Below are positions 29,831 to 38,699 of a stretch of 64,000 nt of DNA, piece by piece. Numbering within the stretch: position 1 is the first letter of the stretch; every line of letters begins with the position of its first letter. Below the pieces are notes generated by a model that saw nothing but the letters and a program-made list of their open reading frames with translations, did no database searches and was not told where the DNA came from. Origin of the DNA: Mobilitalea sibirica (GTDB taxonomy: Bacteria > Bacillota > Clostridia > Lachnospirales > Lachnospiraceae); NCBI RefSeq assembly GCF_015999265.1, contig NZ_JAEAGR010000015.1:1-64000 (forward strand). Reading direction: 5' to 3'. The position numbers and the translations under genes are program-made.

Positions 29831-30178
29831 AGTATCACCCCCTATCAAAACCAAAGAGTAGAAAACTTACTGTATCACAAAAAACAAAGATACCGTCCAC
29901 TTTTTAGTTATTCCTATTATAAAAATCCTTAGGGATAAGTAATCTTTCTCTTAAACTGCAGATAGAGTACTGCTATTCGTTTAAAATTTTTTAATTCTGA
30001 ATCAAAAAGAGAATTCATTGGTTATGAATCCTCTTATCAATATTGTTTGTAATATGATTTTTTATATCCTCGGGGATAAAATGAAATAAATATGCTAATA
30101 TTATCATTTTAAGAACTTTTATCAAATAATATTTGATAAAAGTGTAAAGCACCATTTGTCATTAAATCCTCATAAAAT
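29831..30178. other. Intergenic region with a palindrome
   Basis: A perfect inverted repeat, CTTTTATCAAAT/ATTTGATAAAAG with a 3-nt centre, lies at 30116-30142, about 40 bp past the stop of the kinase gene. It lacks a T run, so it is either a weak terminator or a protein site. The rest looks like a long ytvI leader or promoter region without recognisable features. Confidence 0.4.
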
Positions 30179-30976
30179 TTAAATTTTAATAACATCAATC
30201 GGAATATAGGGTACATCAGCCAATAACGCCGCCTTAGCATTATCATGTCCCTCTAATATGATATAATCATCCTCTTGTTTTTTTACTTTTATTATCGTAT
30301 CAATTGTATAAGGAAGCTTTTTATATTCATCAATAAGCTTACTCAGTCTGCGTTTGTCTTCTTCTTTGTTATCTTCCGGATAAATCAACCGCTTAGGCGA
30401 AACAAGCATCTTCGTACGATAGGATGGGTTGTTTTCATATTCCTTCGCTTCATTTAATATGATTTCCGCTATTTGATCCGGCAGATTATAAGTACTGTCA
30501 ATCACAAGATTATAATTTGAGAAATCCATATAGTTTAAATTATAAATTTCCTTATAACGAACTCGCTCGGTAGCTGCTCTGGCGGCCAAAAGCTTAATTG
30601 CTTCCTCCAAGGAGGTATATTTTTCTTCGTCTCCCCTTTTGTCATTCATAACTCTTTCTGCAGCCACTTCAAGACTGACAGAAACAAACACCTTAAAAGA
30701 GCTCTCCACAAAATGCCAGGCAAGTCTGGAATCGAAAATAATATCCTTATCCTTATTTTCCCTAGAGATTCTTGCTGTTTCGTCATCGATCATTTTGTCA
30801 TATTTTTGGTCACTTCGCATCAGCTGGTTTAATTCCAGCGTGGTCATATTCATCTGTCTGGCCAGTTCTCTCTGTACTTTACCTGTGGAATATATCTCAA
30901 AGCTGTACTTCTCACTCAGTAACCGGCATATGGTAGACTTTCCACTTCCTAAATTACCCGTAATCGTAATATGCAT
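30179..30976 (-). CDS. CMP-kinase-like P-loop protein with C-terminal ParB-like segment
   Basis: 265 residues. The N-terminal part (1-180) is a nucleotide-monophosphate kinase fold resembling cytidylate kinase: Walker A GNLGSGKS (7-14), a nucleotide-binding YSTGKVQRELA (29-39), DSRLAWHF (about 83-90) and an arginine-rich lid. The tail (about 185-265) contains DDYIILEGHDNAKAALLADVP, which resembles the GHxR/A helix of ParB/Srx-like domains, with the second glutamate-glycine pair intact. It is not the housekeeping Cmk. Physiological substrate and the role of the tail are unknown. Confidence 0.75.
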   Translation of the reverse strand: MHITITGNLGSGKSTICRLLSEKYSFEIYSTGKVQRELARQMNMTTLELNQLMRSDQKYDKMIDDETARISRENKDKDIIFDSRLAWHFVESSFKVFVSVSLEVAAERVMNDKRGDEEKYTSLEEAIKLLAARAATERVRYKEIYNLNYMDFSNYNLVIDSTYNLPDQIAEIILNEAKEYENNPSYRTKMLVSPKRLIYPEDNKEEDKRRLSKLIDEYKKLPYTIDTIIKVKKQEDDYIILEGHDNAKAALLADVPYIPIDVIKI

Positions 30977-31071
30977 TTATTTATCCTTCCTTTAACTCGA
31001 TCAGATTTCGCATTTCAATACCTTGATTTAATATAGTATTATAGACGATACCGATGCAAATTACAACCGGG

Positions 31072-31650
31072 TCATGATAAAATTGAGATTATCTTTGCAT
31101 TTAAGCCCAAAGCCTCCTCTTTATCATGGGTAATTAGAATCACCGTCTTTCCCTTTGTTCTTTTCTTTACATATTGAATCATCTGTTGCTTCAATGCCTC
31201 ATCCAGTCCCTTAAAGGGTTCATCCATTATAATAAGTTCACTGTCAGCCATAAGTGCCCTGACAACTGCAACCCTTCGCCTCATACCCCCGCTTAAATCC
31301 ATAACCGGTTTTTTTAAGTGGTCCTTTAATCCAACTTCCTCTAAAGCGTCCTTTACTTTACTTTCGTCCATAGATTTATTACATACGAGTAAAATATTCT
31401 TTACTGCATCCCAGTGTTCTATCAGCCTGTCTTCTTGAAATACGGCAGCTATTTTTCTTTTATTCATTCCGGTAATCTCACCGGCATCCTGTTTTATAAT
31501 ACCCATTAGTATATTAACCAACGTCGTCTTACCTGCACCGGAGGCTCCCATGATACAGTAAATATCACCTTCCACAATGGTCATATTCACATCTTTAAGT
31601 ACCTGCTTTTCATCAAATTGTTTGTTTATATGATGAAGTCTGATATCCAT
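31072..31650 (-). CDS. ABC transporter ATPase, nitrate/sulfonate/taurine type
   Basis: 192 residues, short for the family. Walker A MGASGAGKT (about 34-42), signature LSGGMRRRVAVVRAL (about 119-133) and Walker B LIIMDEP with the downstream H-loop ITHDKEEAL. It drives the importer encoded by the two genes before it. Start at 31650 after AAGGAG; the longer reading runs to 31680. Last gene of the operon. Confidence 0.9.
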   Translation of the reverse strand: MDIRLHHINKQFDEKQVLKDVNMTIVEGDIYCIMGASGAGKTTLVNILMGIIKQDAGEITGMNKRKIAAVFQEDRLIEHWDAVKNILLVCNKSMDESKVKDALEEVGLKDHLKKPVMDLSGGMRRRVAVVRALMADSELIIMDEPFKGLDEALKQQMIQYVKKRTKGKTVILITHDKEEALGLNAKIISILS

Positions 31651-31701
31651 AGGACTTCTCCTTTCTAAATTAACATCCATTCCTTAAATTCCTTATGAAC
31701 A

Positions 31702-32496
31702 TTATTTTCGGTTTAGTTCCCGAAGCTTTTGTATATGCTCCTTATATAAGGTATGTATTATGATTAATATCGCTTTTTCGAACAATATGCTAATTAAAAT
31801 AATAACCAATGACCAGGCAAACAGCTCTTTTGTCATAAGGTAGAGTTTAGCCTCATACATTCTTTGTCCAATGGAATTAGCCGGTATACCGATAACCTCA
31901 GCTGCTATCCCCGCTTTAAATCCAAGCCCCATACCAACAGATACGGCTGAAATCAAATACGGTAATATCGACGGTATGTAAATAGCTTTTATTTTTTTTA
32001 GATTATTTAAACGATATACCTTTGCCATCTGTAATAATTTTTCATCCGTAGCATTCAGTCCTTGCAGAACATTCGAGAATATAACCGGAACGACCATAAA
32101 AAATGATATTAATACAGACAGGTTCTTTGAGCTGATCCAAATTAATGCAAGGATAATGAAGGAGGCCACCGGTGTGGCTTTCACCACTTTTATAAACGGG
32201 GTCACCAGCTCATAAACCAACCTGCTTTTATAGGACAGAACGGCCCAAAAGGTACCGATACAAAGAGCCAATAAAAATCCTGTAACGATCCTTTTCGAAG
32301 AAAAGAATATGGTGACCCAAAAGTCTATCTCCCTACAAAGTTCTAGTAACGTTAATAAAACTTCTGTCGGAGATGCCAAAAGAATCTCCTGATCCACAAC
32401 CCTGCTTCCAACTTCCCAAAGTAGGAACCAAAAACAGACCGCTAGGATTTTGAATCTATTATTTTTTAAGTTTATTATTTTTTTCATTCTGATCAA
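31702..32496 (-). CDS. ABC transporter permease, SsuC/TauC-like
   Basis: 264 residues from a TTG start with GGAG nine bases upstream; an ATG at 32487 is a possible alternative. Six predicted helices. The EAA-type loop contains KKIKAIYIPSILPYLISAVSVGMGLGFKAGIAAEV, here summarised: IPSILPYLISAVSVG followed by GFKAGIAAEVIG, typical of sulfonate, taurine, nitrate and thiamine-precursor permeases. 52 bp separate it from the ATPase gene. Confidence 0.88.
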   Translation of the reverse strand: MIRMKKIINLKNNRFKILAVCFWFLLWEVGSRVVDQEILLASPTEVLLTLLELCREIDFWVTIFFSSKRIVTGFLLALCIGTFWAVLSYKSRLVYELVTPFIKVVKATPVASFIILALIWISSKNLSVLISFFMVVPVIFSNVLQGLNATDEKLLQMAKVYRLNNLKKIKAIYIPSILPYLISAVSVGMGLGFKAGIAAEVIGIPANSIGQRMYEAKLYLMTKELFAWSLVIILISILFEKAILIIIHTLYKEHIQKLRELNRK

Positions 32497-32596
32497 CCTA
32501 ACGGACTCCTTTCTGCTGTAATTAAAATATAGATCTATTCTCATAATCAAGTTTAGAAGCTACAATATACGATTCATATGATCTATATCTCTACGC

Positions 32597-33700
32597 TTAC
32601 GGTAGATAATAAAAATCCTCAGCCGGAAGTTTACCGCCAATTGCTGCCGGATTTTGAGTAAATAGTGTACCTAGATAACCCTGAACTTTATCTTTCATTT
32701 CATCTCCTGTAATAAGTGTAATATTACAATAAGGAATTGCTTTCTTTGCCACAGCCGCTTTAAAGATTCCAAACTTCTCTACGAGTGCAGCAGTATCATC
32801 CATGTTCTCATTTGCAAAGGTTGTACTGCGTTCATATTCTTCCATGAAAGCGTTAAAAGCATCCGGGGTTTTTTCCAAGAATTCTTTTCTTACTACAATA
32901 ACTCCGGTAATAACAGAACTCTCAGAATTCACGCCGTCCCACTCATCTGCAACACTCAAAGCAATCCTAACCTTATCATTATTCATCATTACTGTGGTGA
33001 TATAGGGCTGGGGCAGCATAGCAATTGCATTATCGGATTGACTTAGCATAGCTGCAACCTCTGTAGCCTCTGTCTTATATTCTACGGTAACATCCTTCTC
33101 CGGATCAAGGCCGTAGGAGTTTAACAGATAGTTCAGTGTATATTGGGGTGTAGTTCCAAACCCGGTTGAATAGATGGTTTTACCCTTTAAATCTTCAACA
33201 GAATTAATCTCATTCCCTGTTTCTACGATATATAATACTCCCAAAGTGTTTATTCCGGCCAACTTTATTGCCCCTTCGGTTTTATTATAAAGTACAGAAG
33301 CTAAATTACTGGGAACGGCTGCTATATCGAATTCACCCTTAATTAAACCTGCACTAATTTCATCCGCAGCTCCTGCAATTGTAAAGCTGTAGTTGTTGGA
33401 GGCTTCCCCTGTTTCAGCATCCTCCATAATTTTTACCATACCTATGGCCGTTGGGCCCTTTAAAGCTGCTATATTAATATCAACCTTATCCTTCGCTGCT
33501 GTATCATTTGAAGCTTCCGGCTCTGTGTTTTGATTCTCTAATTCATTCGTTTCTTCTTCCTTGGTTCCTTTCCCTGCCTCTGCATCAACGGTTGTTTTCT
33601 CATTATTTTTTACATCATCCGCAGGATCTGCTTTTTTTGTACATCCGGCCAGTAAAGCCATACATATTAGGAACAATAAGACACTCTTTAAAACTTTCAT
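32597..33700 (-). CDS. ABC transporter substrate-binding lipoprotein, SsuA/ThiY-like
   Basis: 367 residues. Lipobox LLAGC (about 16-20), a charged low-complexity linker (20-72), then a NMT1/SsuA-type periplasmic fold: ALKGPTAIGMVKIM, the hinge AVPSNLASVLYNK, DLKGKTIYSTGFGTTPQYTL and EWDGVNSESSVITGVIVVRK. The related families bind nitrate, aliphatic sulfonates, taurine or thiamine precursors; which one cannot be said. 27 bp after the TM1266-type gene. Confidence 0.88.
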   Translation of the reverse strand: MKVLKSVLLFLICMALLAGCTKKADPADDVKNNEKTTVDAEAGKGTKEEETNELENQNTEPEASNDTAAKDKVDINIAALKGPTAIGMVKIMEDAETGEASNNYSFTIAGAADEISAGLIKGEFDIAAVPSNLASVLYNKTEGAIKLAGINTLGVLYIVETGNEINSVEDLKGKTIYSTGFGTTPQYTLNYLLNSYGLDPEKDVTVEYKTEATEVAAMLSQSDNAIAMLPQPYITTVMMNNDKVRIALSVADEWDGVNSESSVITGVIVVRKEFLEKTPDAFNAFMEEYERSTTFANENMDDTAALVEKFGIFKAAVAKKAIPYCNITLITGDEMKDKVQGYLGTLFTQNPAAIGGKLPAEDFYYLP

Positions 33701-33727
33701 GTTAAATCCTCCATGTTTAATCTTTTA

Positions 33728-33973
33728 TTATTTTTTTGAATATACTGTTTTTACGTTAACCCCTTTTTGCATACCCAGTTTCCCTGCCAGGGTACTGATG
33801 ATATCTGCATTGGCGTCAATCACCACACTTATAATATTAATATCCTTTTCCCTGTAGGGAATACCCATTCTGCCAATTATGTACTGCCCATACTCATGCA
33901 GAATCAAATTTAGTTTTTCAACTGCTTCTAAATCCTCGATGATTATTCCTATAAGTGCAACTCTGGTCTCCAA
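33728..33973 (-). CDS. TM1266-family (iron-only hydrogenase system regulator-like) protein
   Basis: 81 residues from a TTG start with GGAGGTG upstream. ETRVALIGIIIEDLEAVEKL, the HEYGQYIIGRMGIPYRE centre and the NIISVVIDANADIISTLAGKL end match the TM1266 family, ACT/ferredoxin-like small proteins often near hydrogenase maturation genes. Here the next gene, 27 bp on, is a transporter binding protein, so it is probably the first gene of the ABC operon. The ORF upstream of the TTG is the tandem-repeat DNA. Confidence 0.82.
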   Translation of the reverse strand: METRVALIGIIIEDLEAVEKLNLILHEYGQYIIGRMGIPYREKDINIISVVIDANADIISTLAGKLGMQKGVNVKTVYSKK

Positions 33974-34029
33974 TATATTCACCTCCGTTTGTTGTTCTAT
34001 AGACAAGTCTGCGCAACCTCTTAGTTTAT

Positions 34030-34225
34030 GCGCAACCTTTCGACACACAGTGTCGAAGGTTCGCGGGCGCGCTCGCATCCTTCCAAGCTAGCTTGTTGTT
34101 CTATCCTATACCGGCTTTATATAGTACGCGCAACCTTTCGACACACAGTGTCGAAGGTTCGCGGGCGCGCTCGCATCCTTCCAAGCTAGCTTGTCGTTCT
34201 ATCCTATACCGGCTTTATAAAGTAA
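34030..34225. repeat. Two-copy 98-bp tandem repeat
   Basis: Copies at 34030-34127 and 34128-34225 differ at only a few positions. Each contains a perfect hairpin AACCTTTCGACAC/GTGTCGAAGGTT, a GC-rich stretch GCGGGCGCGCTCGC, and GTTCTATCCTATACC. The GC content is far above the surrounding DNA. A partial unit GCGCAACC lies just upstream at 34011. It sits between the leader RNA and the TM1266 gene. Confidence 0.85.
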
Positions 34226-34251
34226 ACTTTAAAGCCTGTATAGGATAGAAC
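34196..34251. repeat. Inverted repeat at the end of the tandem array
   Basis: GTTCTATCCTATAC (34196-34209) pairs perfectly with GTATAGGATAGAAC (34238-34251), with a further inner CTTTA/TAAAG pairing. The left arm is the repeat's own segment, the right arm a reversed copy, which suggests the array ended by an inversion. Confidence 0.75.
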
Positions 34252-34288
34252 AAACTTTACGTCTGCTCGCTTTGCCTACGCGCAAAAA

Positions 34289-34432
34289 ATCCCCATGTCA
34301 ACGACATGGGGATGAAATGGTCCTATTACTGCACGCCTTTTCACTCGGGACGAACCCTCATGTCTTCAGAACGAATACTATGATTAATCCTATAATAATT
34401 CCTCTCCATCAGGCTTTCCTTTTGGATTGGAT
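34289..34432 (-). ncRNA. Structured leader RNA with terminator, unassigned class
   Basis: Between a sigma-A promoter and the TM1266/ABC operon lies a leader of about 145 nt. It ends in a perfect 11-bp terminator stem ATCCCCATGTC/GACATGGGGAT (34289-34299, 34303-34313) with T6 on the minus strand. The upstream part contains pairable blocks, a GGGTTCGTCCC hairpin and GCCT/AGGC arms. It did not match TPP, SAM, glycine, cobalamin, preQ1, ZTP, guanidine or fluoride riboswitches as I know them. A regulated attenuator is likely; the ligand is unknown. Confidence 0.5.
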
Positions 34433-34438
34433 GATGAC

Positions 34439-34467
34439 ATTTTAACATTATGGATAATCCTTGTCAA
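34439..34467 (-). promoter_or_regulatory. Sigma-A promoter of the leader RNA/ABC operon
   Basis: Minus strand: perfect TTGACA (34462-34467), 17-bp spacer, TAAAAT (34439-34444). Confidence 0.8.
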
Positions 34468-34583
34468 TATTTTAACAATAAAATATAAAACTATATTTTC
34501 TCTTATGCTACTATATTGTTATGCTATCCCTTTTAAGTTATCGGTACCTATTTATTTTTCCATATAGTTATTCAATAAACCGA

Positions 34584-34889
34584 CTATATAGCACAATCAT
34601 CTTTGGTGTCTCGTTTTTGCAAGTAGCCCTCCAGAAGTTCATTTAGCTGAATAAAAGTAGCATTATTAATAGAATAATGCATCCATTTTCCATCTTTTCT
34701 GGCACTCACCAGGTCACAGTCACACAGAATTTTCATATGGTGGGATAACGTAGGTTGTGAAATTGGAAGCTGTTCAAGTATTTTACATGCACAACGTTCC
34801 CCATCCATAAGATATTCTAAAATTAATAAACGGTTTGCATCCGCCATTGCCTTAAAGAGCATTGCTTGTTTATAAAATTTTTCCTGCAT
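34584..34889 (-). CDS. ArsR-family transcriptional regulator
   Basis: 101 residues. Winged helix with MADANRLLILEYLMDGERCACKIL (about 14-37) in part, then PTLSHHMKILCDCDLVSARKDG. The CxC pair CAC near residues 33-35 matches the position of the ELCVCDL metal site, so a thiol-binding effector (arsenite, cadmium, zinc type) is possible. Start at 34889 after GGGAG. It follows the response regulator by 40 bp and no resistance gene is adjacent. Confidence 0.88.
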   Translation of the reverse strand: MQEKFYKQAMLFKAMADANRLLILEYLMDGERCACKILEQLPISQPTLSHHMKILCDCDLVSARKDGKWMHYSINNATFIQLNELLEGYLQKRDTKDDCAI

Positions 34890-34929
34890 CTTAACTCCCT
34901 TTTCCCTATTATTAATTTTTATACTCCTA

Positions 34930-35622
34930 TTAAACCTTAAATCGATATCCCACGCCCCAGATCGTTTCAATATATTGAGGTTTGGAGGTGTTATATTCGA
35001 TTTTCTCTCTAATTTTTTTGATATGAACCGTAACGGTTGCTATATCTCCAATGGATTCCATATCCCAGATTTCTCGAAACAGATCCTCTTTCGTATATAC
35101 ATGGTTGGGGTTTTCCGCCAAGAAGGTTAAAAGGTCGAATTCTTTTGTGGTGAAAATCTTCTCCTCCCCGTTTAAAAACACTCTTCTGGCAGTTTTATCA
35201 ATTTTAAGACCTCGTATTTCGATCACATCGTTTTCTTTCGTTCCGGTGCCAATCAGTCTTTCATATCTGGCAAGATGTGCTTTCACTCTGGCAACCAGTT
35301 CACTGGGACTAAAGGGCTTTGTCATATAATCATCTGCTCCAAGACCCAATCCCCGGATCTTATCAATGTCATCCTTTTTGGCAGACACCATGATAATTGG
35401 AATGTTTTTCTCTGCCCTTATTCGTTTACAGATTTCAAATCCATCAACGTTTGGAAGCATTAAATCCAGAATAATCAAGTCAAACTTTTCGGAAAGTGCC
35501 CGTACAACTCCTACGTCTCCGGTATCTTCGACCTCAACCTCAAACCCGCTCAGTTCCAGATAGTCCTTCTCCAATTCAGCTATTGCAACTTCATCTTCAA
35601 TAATTAATATTCTACTCACCAT
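34930..35622 (-). CDS. OmpR-family response regulator
   Basis: 230 residues. Receiver domain with the acidic pair in IIEDE and the phosphoacceptor in DLIILDLMLPNVDG (about 47-60), plus the lysine in VSAKKD; C-terminal winged-helix ending GVGYRFKV. Start at 35622 (ATG) after GAGGTG, 7 bp downstream of the histidine kinase stop, so the pair is cotranscribed and coupled. Confidence 0.95.
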   Translation of the reverse strand: MVSRILIIEDEVAIAELEKDYLELSGFEVEVEDTGDVGVVRALSEKFDLIILDLMLPNVDGFEICKRIRAEKNIPIIMVSAKKDDIDKIRGLGLGADDYMTKPFSPSELVARVKAHLARYERLIGTGTKENDVIEIRGLKIDKTARRVFLNGEEKIFTTKEFDLLTFLAENPNHVYTKEDLFREIWDMESIGDIATVTVHIKKIREKIEYNTSKPQYIETIWGVGYRFKV

Positions 35623-35629
35623 AATCACC

Positions 35630-37102
35630 TCAACTCTTTTTTAACGTAAAACTGATTGTTGTTCCAATCCCTTCTTCACTGGTAGCCCAAATCTTGCCTG
35701 CATGGTCCTCTATCACCTTCTTTGATATTGCCAGGCCCAGGCCGCTCCCACCTTTTTTTGAATTTCTGGATGAATCCGCCCGATAAAACCGGTCAAAGAT
35801 ATATGGTAAATCCGGCTTCCCAATTCCGCTTCCGTTATCTTGTATGTTAACTTGTATATACTGACCGATATCTTCTATACTAATTTTTATAATTCCTTCT
35901 TTTTTATCTAAATATTTAACGGAATTTCCGATTATGTTATGAATTACCCGCTTTAACTGTTCTGCATCTGCAACAACCCGAACCAAAGAATCTGTTTCAT
36001 TGTGATAGATTATCTTTATGCTTTTAACCTCTAACTCTAATCTTAGATCTTCCATACAATCATCAAAATATTCCTTTAGATTAATATCTTTAAAGGTGTA
36101 TGGTACCGTGTTGCAATCAATTTTTGAATAAAAAGCCAGTTCATCCACCAGAACCGTCATATCATTAGCTTTCATGCTAATGGTTTTTAAATACTTTTCC
36201 TGCTTTTGCGGTGTATCTGCCACTCCGTCCATTAAGCCCTCCGCATAACCTTTTATAGCCGTCAAAGGAGTCTTTAAATCATGGGATATATTACTGACCA
36301 GTTCCTTCATTTCCTCTTCATATTGTAACCTGTCTTCAATTAACTTCTTAAGGCGGATACGCATCTGTTCAAAATCTTCACAAAGCTGTCCAATTTCATC
36401 TTCGGTATCGGAAACGATAGCCGTATCCAAATCTCCGTCTTTGATACGGTTTGTCGCTAATCGTAAAACATTCAGAGGCCTTAATATACTACGGTAGATC
36501 CAATAAATTAGTAAAAAGGCAGTAAAAATTATAATGATCAAAAAGGATACTACACTCTGGATCGCCACAGCTTTTAACTGTGGTACCAAAATATTAAGAT
36601 CCGTTATTACAAAGATTGTTCCTTCCTCACCATCAGAAAAATAAAAATCCTGCGCCTTAACCAAAAAAGAATCCTTTCCGCCAAGATAAATTCCTCCGTC
36701 AACATCATCCACCGAAACACCAAACTTGGGTAATAACTCTTCGATCATCTCCAGTTTTACTCCACTGCCGATATAAATAAAATCTTCTTTTTTTCTCACT
36801 GCTAAAAAAGAGTATTTGTTTTTCAGCTCCTGATCCAACTCTTCATAATATTCCTCATCCTCTAACCTTTCCGGTGACTTAAGGGCATTTAACTTAATCT
36901 CATTATACACACCTCTTGTAATACGATTTAAGATCCGAATCGGATTAGATATTACCTGTATGGTATTCGCCTCAACGTCATAGGATTGATTTATAGAGTT
37001 TATTTGAAATCGTACAATGGTACTTGCAGTTATGGCGATCAACATAATTGGCATTACAATCATAACAATAAATGCGGTAATAAGTCTGCCTTTCAGCTTC
37101 AA
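35630..37102 (-). CDS. Membrane sensor histidine kinase with HAMP domain
   Basis: 490 residues. Membrane helix about 8-28, an extracellular sensor of about 145 residues, second helix about 182-202, HAMP (about 205-255), then HisKA with the phosphorylation site in NISHDLKTPLTAIKGYAEG (about 273-291) and HATPase with NSVKYLD and DNGSGIGKPDLPYIFDRFY (N and G1 boxes). TTG start with AGGTGAAG upstream. Precedes the response regulator. Stimulus not deducible. Confidence 0.93.
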   Translation of the reverse strand: MKLKGRLITAFIVMIVMPIMLIAITASTIVRFQINSINQSYDVEANTIQVISNPIRILNRITRGVYNEIKLNALKSPERLEDEEYYEELDQELKNKYSFLAVRKKEDFIYIGSGVKLEMIEELLPKFGVSVDDVDGGIYLGGKDSFLVKAQDFYFSDGEEGTIFVITDLNILVPQLKAVAIQSVVSFLIIIIFTAFLLIYWIYRSILRPLNVLRLATNRIKDGDLDTAIVSDTEDEIGQLCEDFEQMRIRLKKLIEDRLQYEEEMKELVSNISHDLKTPLTAIKGYAEGLMDGVADTPQKQEKYLKTISMKANDMTVLVDELAFYSKIDCNTVPYTFKDINLKEYFDDCMEDLRLELEVKSIKIIYHNETDSLVRVVADAEQLKRVIHNIIGNSVKYLDKKEGIIKISIEDIGQYIQVNIQDNGSGIGKPDLPYIFDRFYRADSSRNSKKGGSGLGLAISKKVIEDHAGKIWATSEEGIGTTISFTLKKS

Positions 37103-37236
37103 ATCTTCACCTACTCCTAGATAGAATAATAGCTATACTATTTCCATTTATTATAGCACAGCGGTCTTATCTTTGCATCTAAAGTAACTATATTATTTTT
37201 CTAAAAATTTGATGAAGGAGATTGATTGATAAATAA

Positions 37237-37280
37237 AAGGGACCTATATAAACCTACTTGTGCCGGTTAATAAGTCCCTT
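37237..37280. terminator. Two-way terminator between metK and the histidine kinase
   Basis: Stem AAGGGAC/GTCCCTT (37237-37243, 37274-37280) with an inner ACC/GGT pairing; T-rich on the minus strand after the stem. It lies about 45 bp past metK's stop. Confidence 0.65.
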
Positions 37281-37323
37281 CTTTAATCCTTTATTATTTA
37301 ATTAACTTGCTCTGTTAAAACAT

Positions 37324-38514
37324 TCATTTTACATATGCTTTTAAATCGTTAACCTTGTCCAATCTTTCCCATGGAAGATCTAAATCGTTTCTTCCAAAGT
37401 GGCCGTAAGCCGCTGTTTTTTTATAAATTGGTTTTCTTAAATCCAGCATTTTAATAATCCCTGCCGGACGAAGATCAAAATATTTACGAACAATCGTCAC
37501 CAGCTCCTCATCAGACAGACGGCCGGTTCCAAAGGTATCAATCATTACGGAAGTGGGTTCTGCCACACCAATAGCATAGGATAACTGGATTTCACAGCGA
37601 TCAGCTAATCCTGCCGCTACGAGATTCTTTGCTACATACCTGGCTGCATAAGATGCTGAACGATCAACCTTGGTGCAATCCTTACCGGAAAATGCTCCGC
37701 CGCCGTGTCTCGCATAGCCTCCATAGGTATCAACGATAATCTTTCGCCCGGTTAATCCGCTGTCTCCATTTGGACCACCGATTACAAAACGGCCGGTCGG
37801 ATTAATATAGAATTTTGTCTTCTCATCCACCAACTCTTTAGGAAGTACTTCATCTAACACATATTTTTTAATGTCCTTACGAAGCTGATCAATTGATATC
37901 TCTTCATTATGTTGCGTTGATAATACTACGGCATTCAGATGAATCGGATTACCGTTATCATCATATTCAACCGTTACCTGAGATTTTCCATCCGGTCTAA
38001 GATATTTTAAGGTACCATTCTTTCTAACCAATGTTAACTGCTGAGTCAGCTTATGAGCCAAAGAGATTGGATAGGGCATATATTCCTGCGTTTCATTTGT
38101 TGCATAACCAAACATCATTCCCTGATCTCCGGCTCCTATCGCTGACATAGCTTCATCATCAGTAGTATGTTCTTTAACTTCTAAGGATTGATCTACACCC
38201 ATTGCGATATCTCTCGATTGTTCATCCAATGCAACAATGACACCACAGGTGTTGGCATCAAATCCATATTCTGATTTGTCATAACCAATCTCTCGTATCG
38301 TATCTCTGGCTATTTTCTGGATATCCACATATCCTTCGGTTGTTATCTCTCCCATTACAAGGACTAAACCTGTGGTAATGGCCGTTTCACAAGCCACCCG
38401 GCTCATAGGATCCTGCTCTAATAAAGCATCTAATACAGCATCCGATATCTGATCACAAATTTTATCCGGATGTCCCTCTGTTACCGATTCCGATGTAAAT
38501 AATCTTTTTTGCAT
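37324..38514 (-). CDS. metK: S-adenosylmethionine synthetase
   Basis: 396 residues. [20 protein letters not shown] (about 15-34) and the [12 protein letters not shown] hexapeptide region (about 117-128) are the family signatures; the C-terminal part contains [16 protein letters not shown]. It makes S-adenosylmethionine from methionine and ATP. The ATG at 38514 is preceded by GGAGG; a longer frame to 38670 is only the riboswitch translated. Regulated by the SAM riboswitch upstream. Confidence 0.98.
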   Translation of the reverse strand: MQKRLFTSESVTEGHPDKICDQISDAVLDALLEQDPMSRVACETAITTGLVLVMGEITTEGYVDIQKIARDTIREIGYDKSEYGFDANTCGVIVALDEQSRDIAMGVDQSLEVKEHTTDDEAMSAIGAGDQGMMFGYATNETQEYMPYPISLAHKLTQQLTLVRKNGTLKYLRPDGKSQVTVEYDDNGNPIHLNAVVLSTQHNEEISIDQLRKDIKKYVLDEVLPKELVDEKTKFYINPTGRFVIGGPNGDSGLTGRKIIVDTYGGYARHGGGAFSGKDCTKVDRSASYAARYVAKNLVAAGLADRCEIQLSYAIGVAEPTSVMIDTFGTGRLSDEELVTIVRKYFDLRPAGIIKMLDLRKPIYKKTAAYGHFGRNDLDLPWERLDKVNDLKAYVK

Positions 38515-38538
38515 AGTTTTCCTCCAATAAATAATAGT

Positions 38539-38682
38539 AAAAAAAAATCCGCAATATGCGGACTTGATAATAAGTAACCAAATCCTCTTATTGTTCGATA
38601 ACTCGCTCAGGTTGGCACCTTCCATACCATGGGGTTGCCGTGACTTCATAGAGCCTTTACTCTCCGTCACTCTGAATAAGAG
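38539..38682 (-). promoter_or_regulatory. SAM-I (S-box) riboswitch with terminator
   Basis: The aptamer runs from 38682 to about 38584 on the minus strand: closing stem CTCTTATT with AATAAGAG, GTGACGGAG, GATGAAG-type segment CTATGAAGTCACGGCAACC and AAGGTGCCAACCTGAGC, all in S-box order. The expression platform has a TCCGCA/TGCGGA stem (38548-38562) and T9. High S-adenosylmethionine should stop transcription into metK. Confidence 0.93.
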
Positions 38683-38699
38683 AAAAATATGAATATGAA

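Noticed and set aside
33974-34078. N-terminal extension of the TM1266-type protein
   Set aside because: It is made of the tandem-repeat DNA and has no start signal; the TTG at 33973 with GGAGGTG fits the family start.
34030-34225. CRISPR array or attachment site
   Set aside because: Only two direct copies without spacers, and no integrase in the window.
34289-34432. TPP or SAM riboswitch in the ABC operon leader
   Set aside because: The conserved CTGAGA/ACCTGATCTGG or S-box segments are absent in the right order.
38515-38670. N-terminal extension of MetK
   Set aside because: The extra residues are the SAM riboswitch and its terminator translated; the normal start at 38514 has GGAGG.
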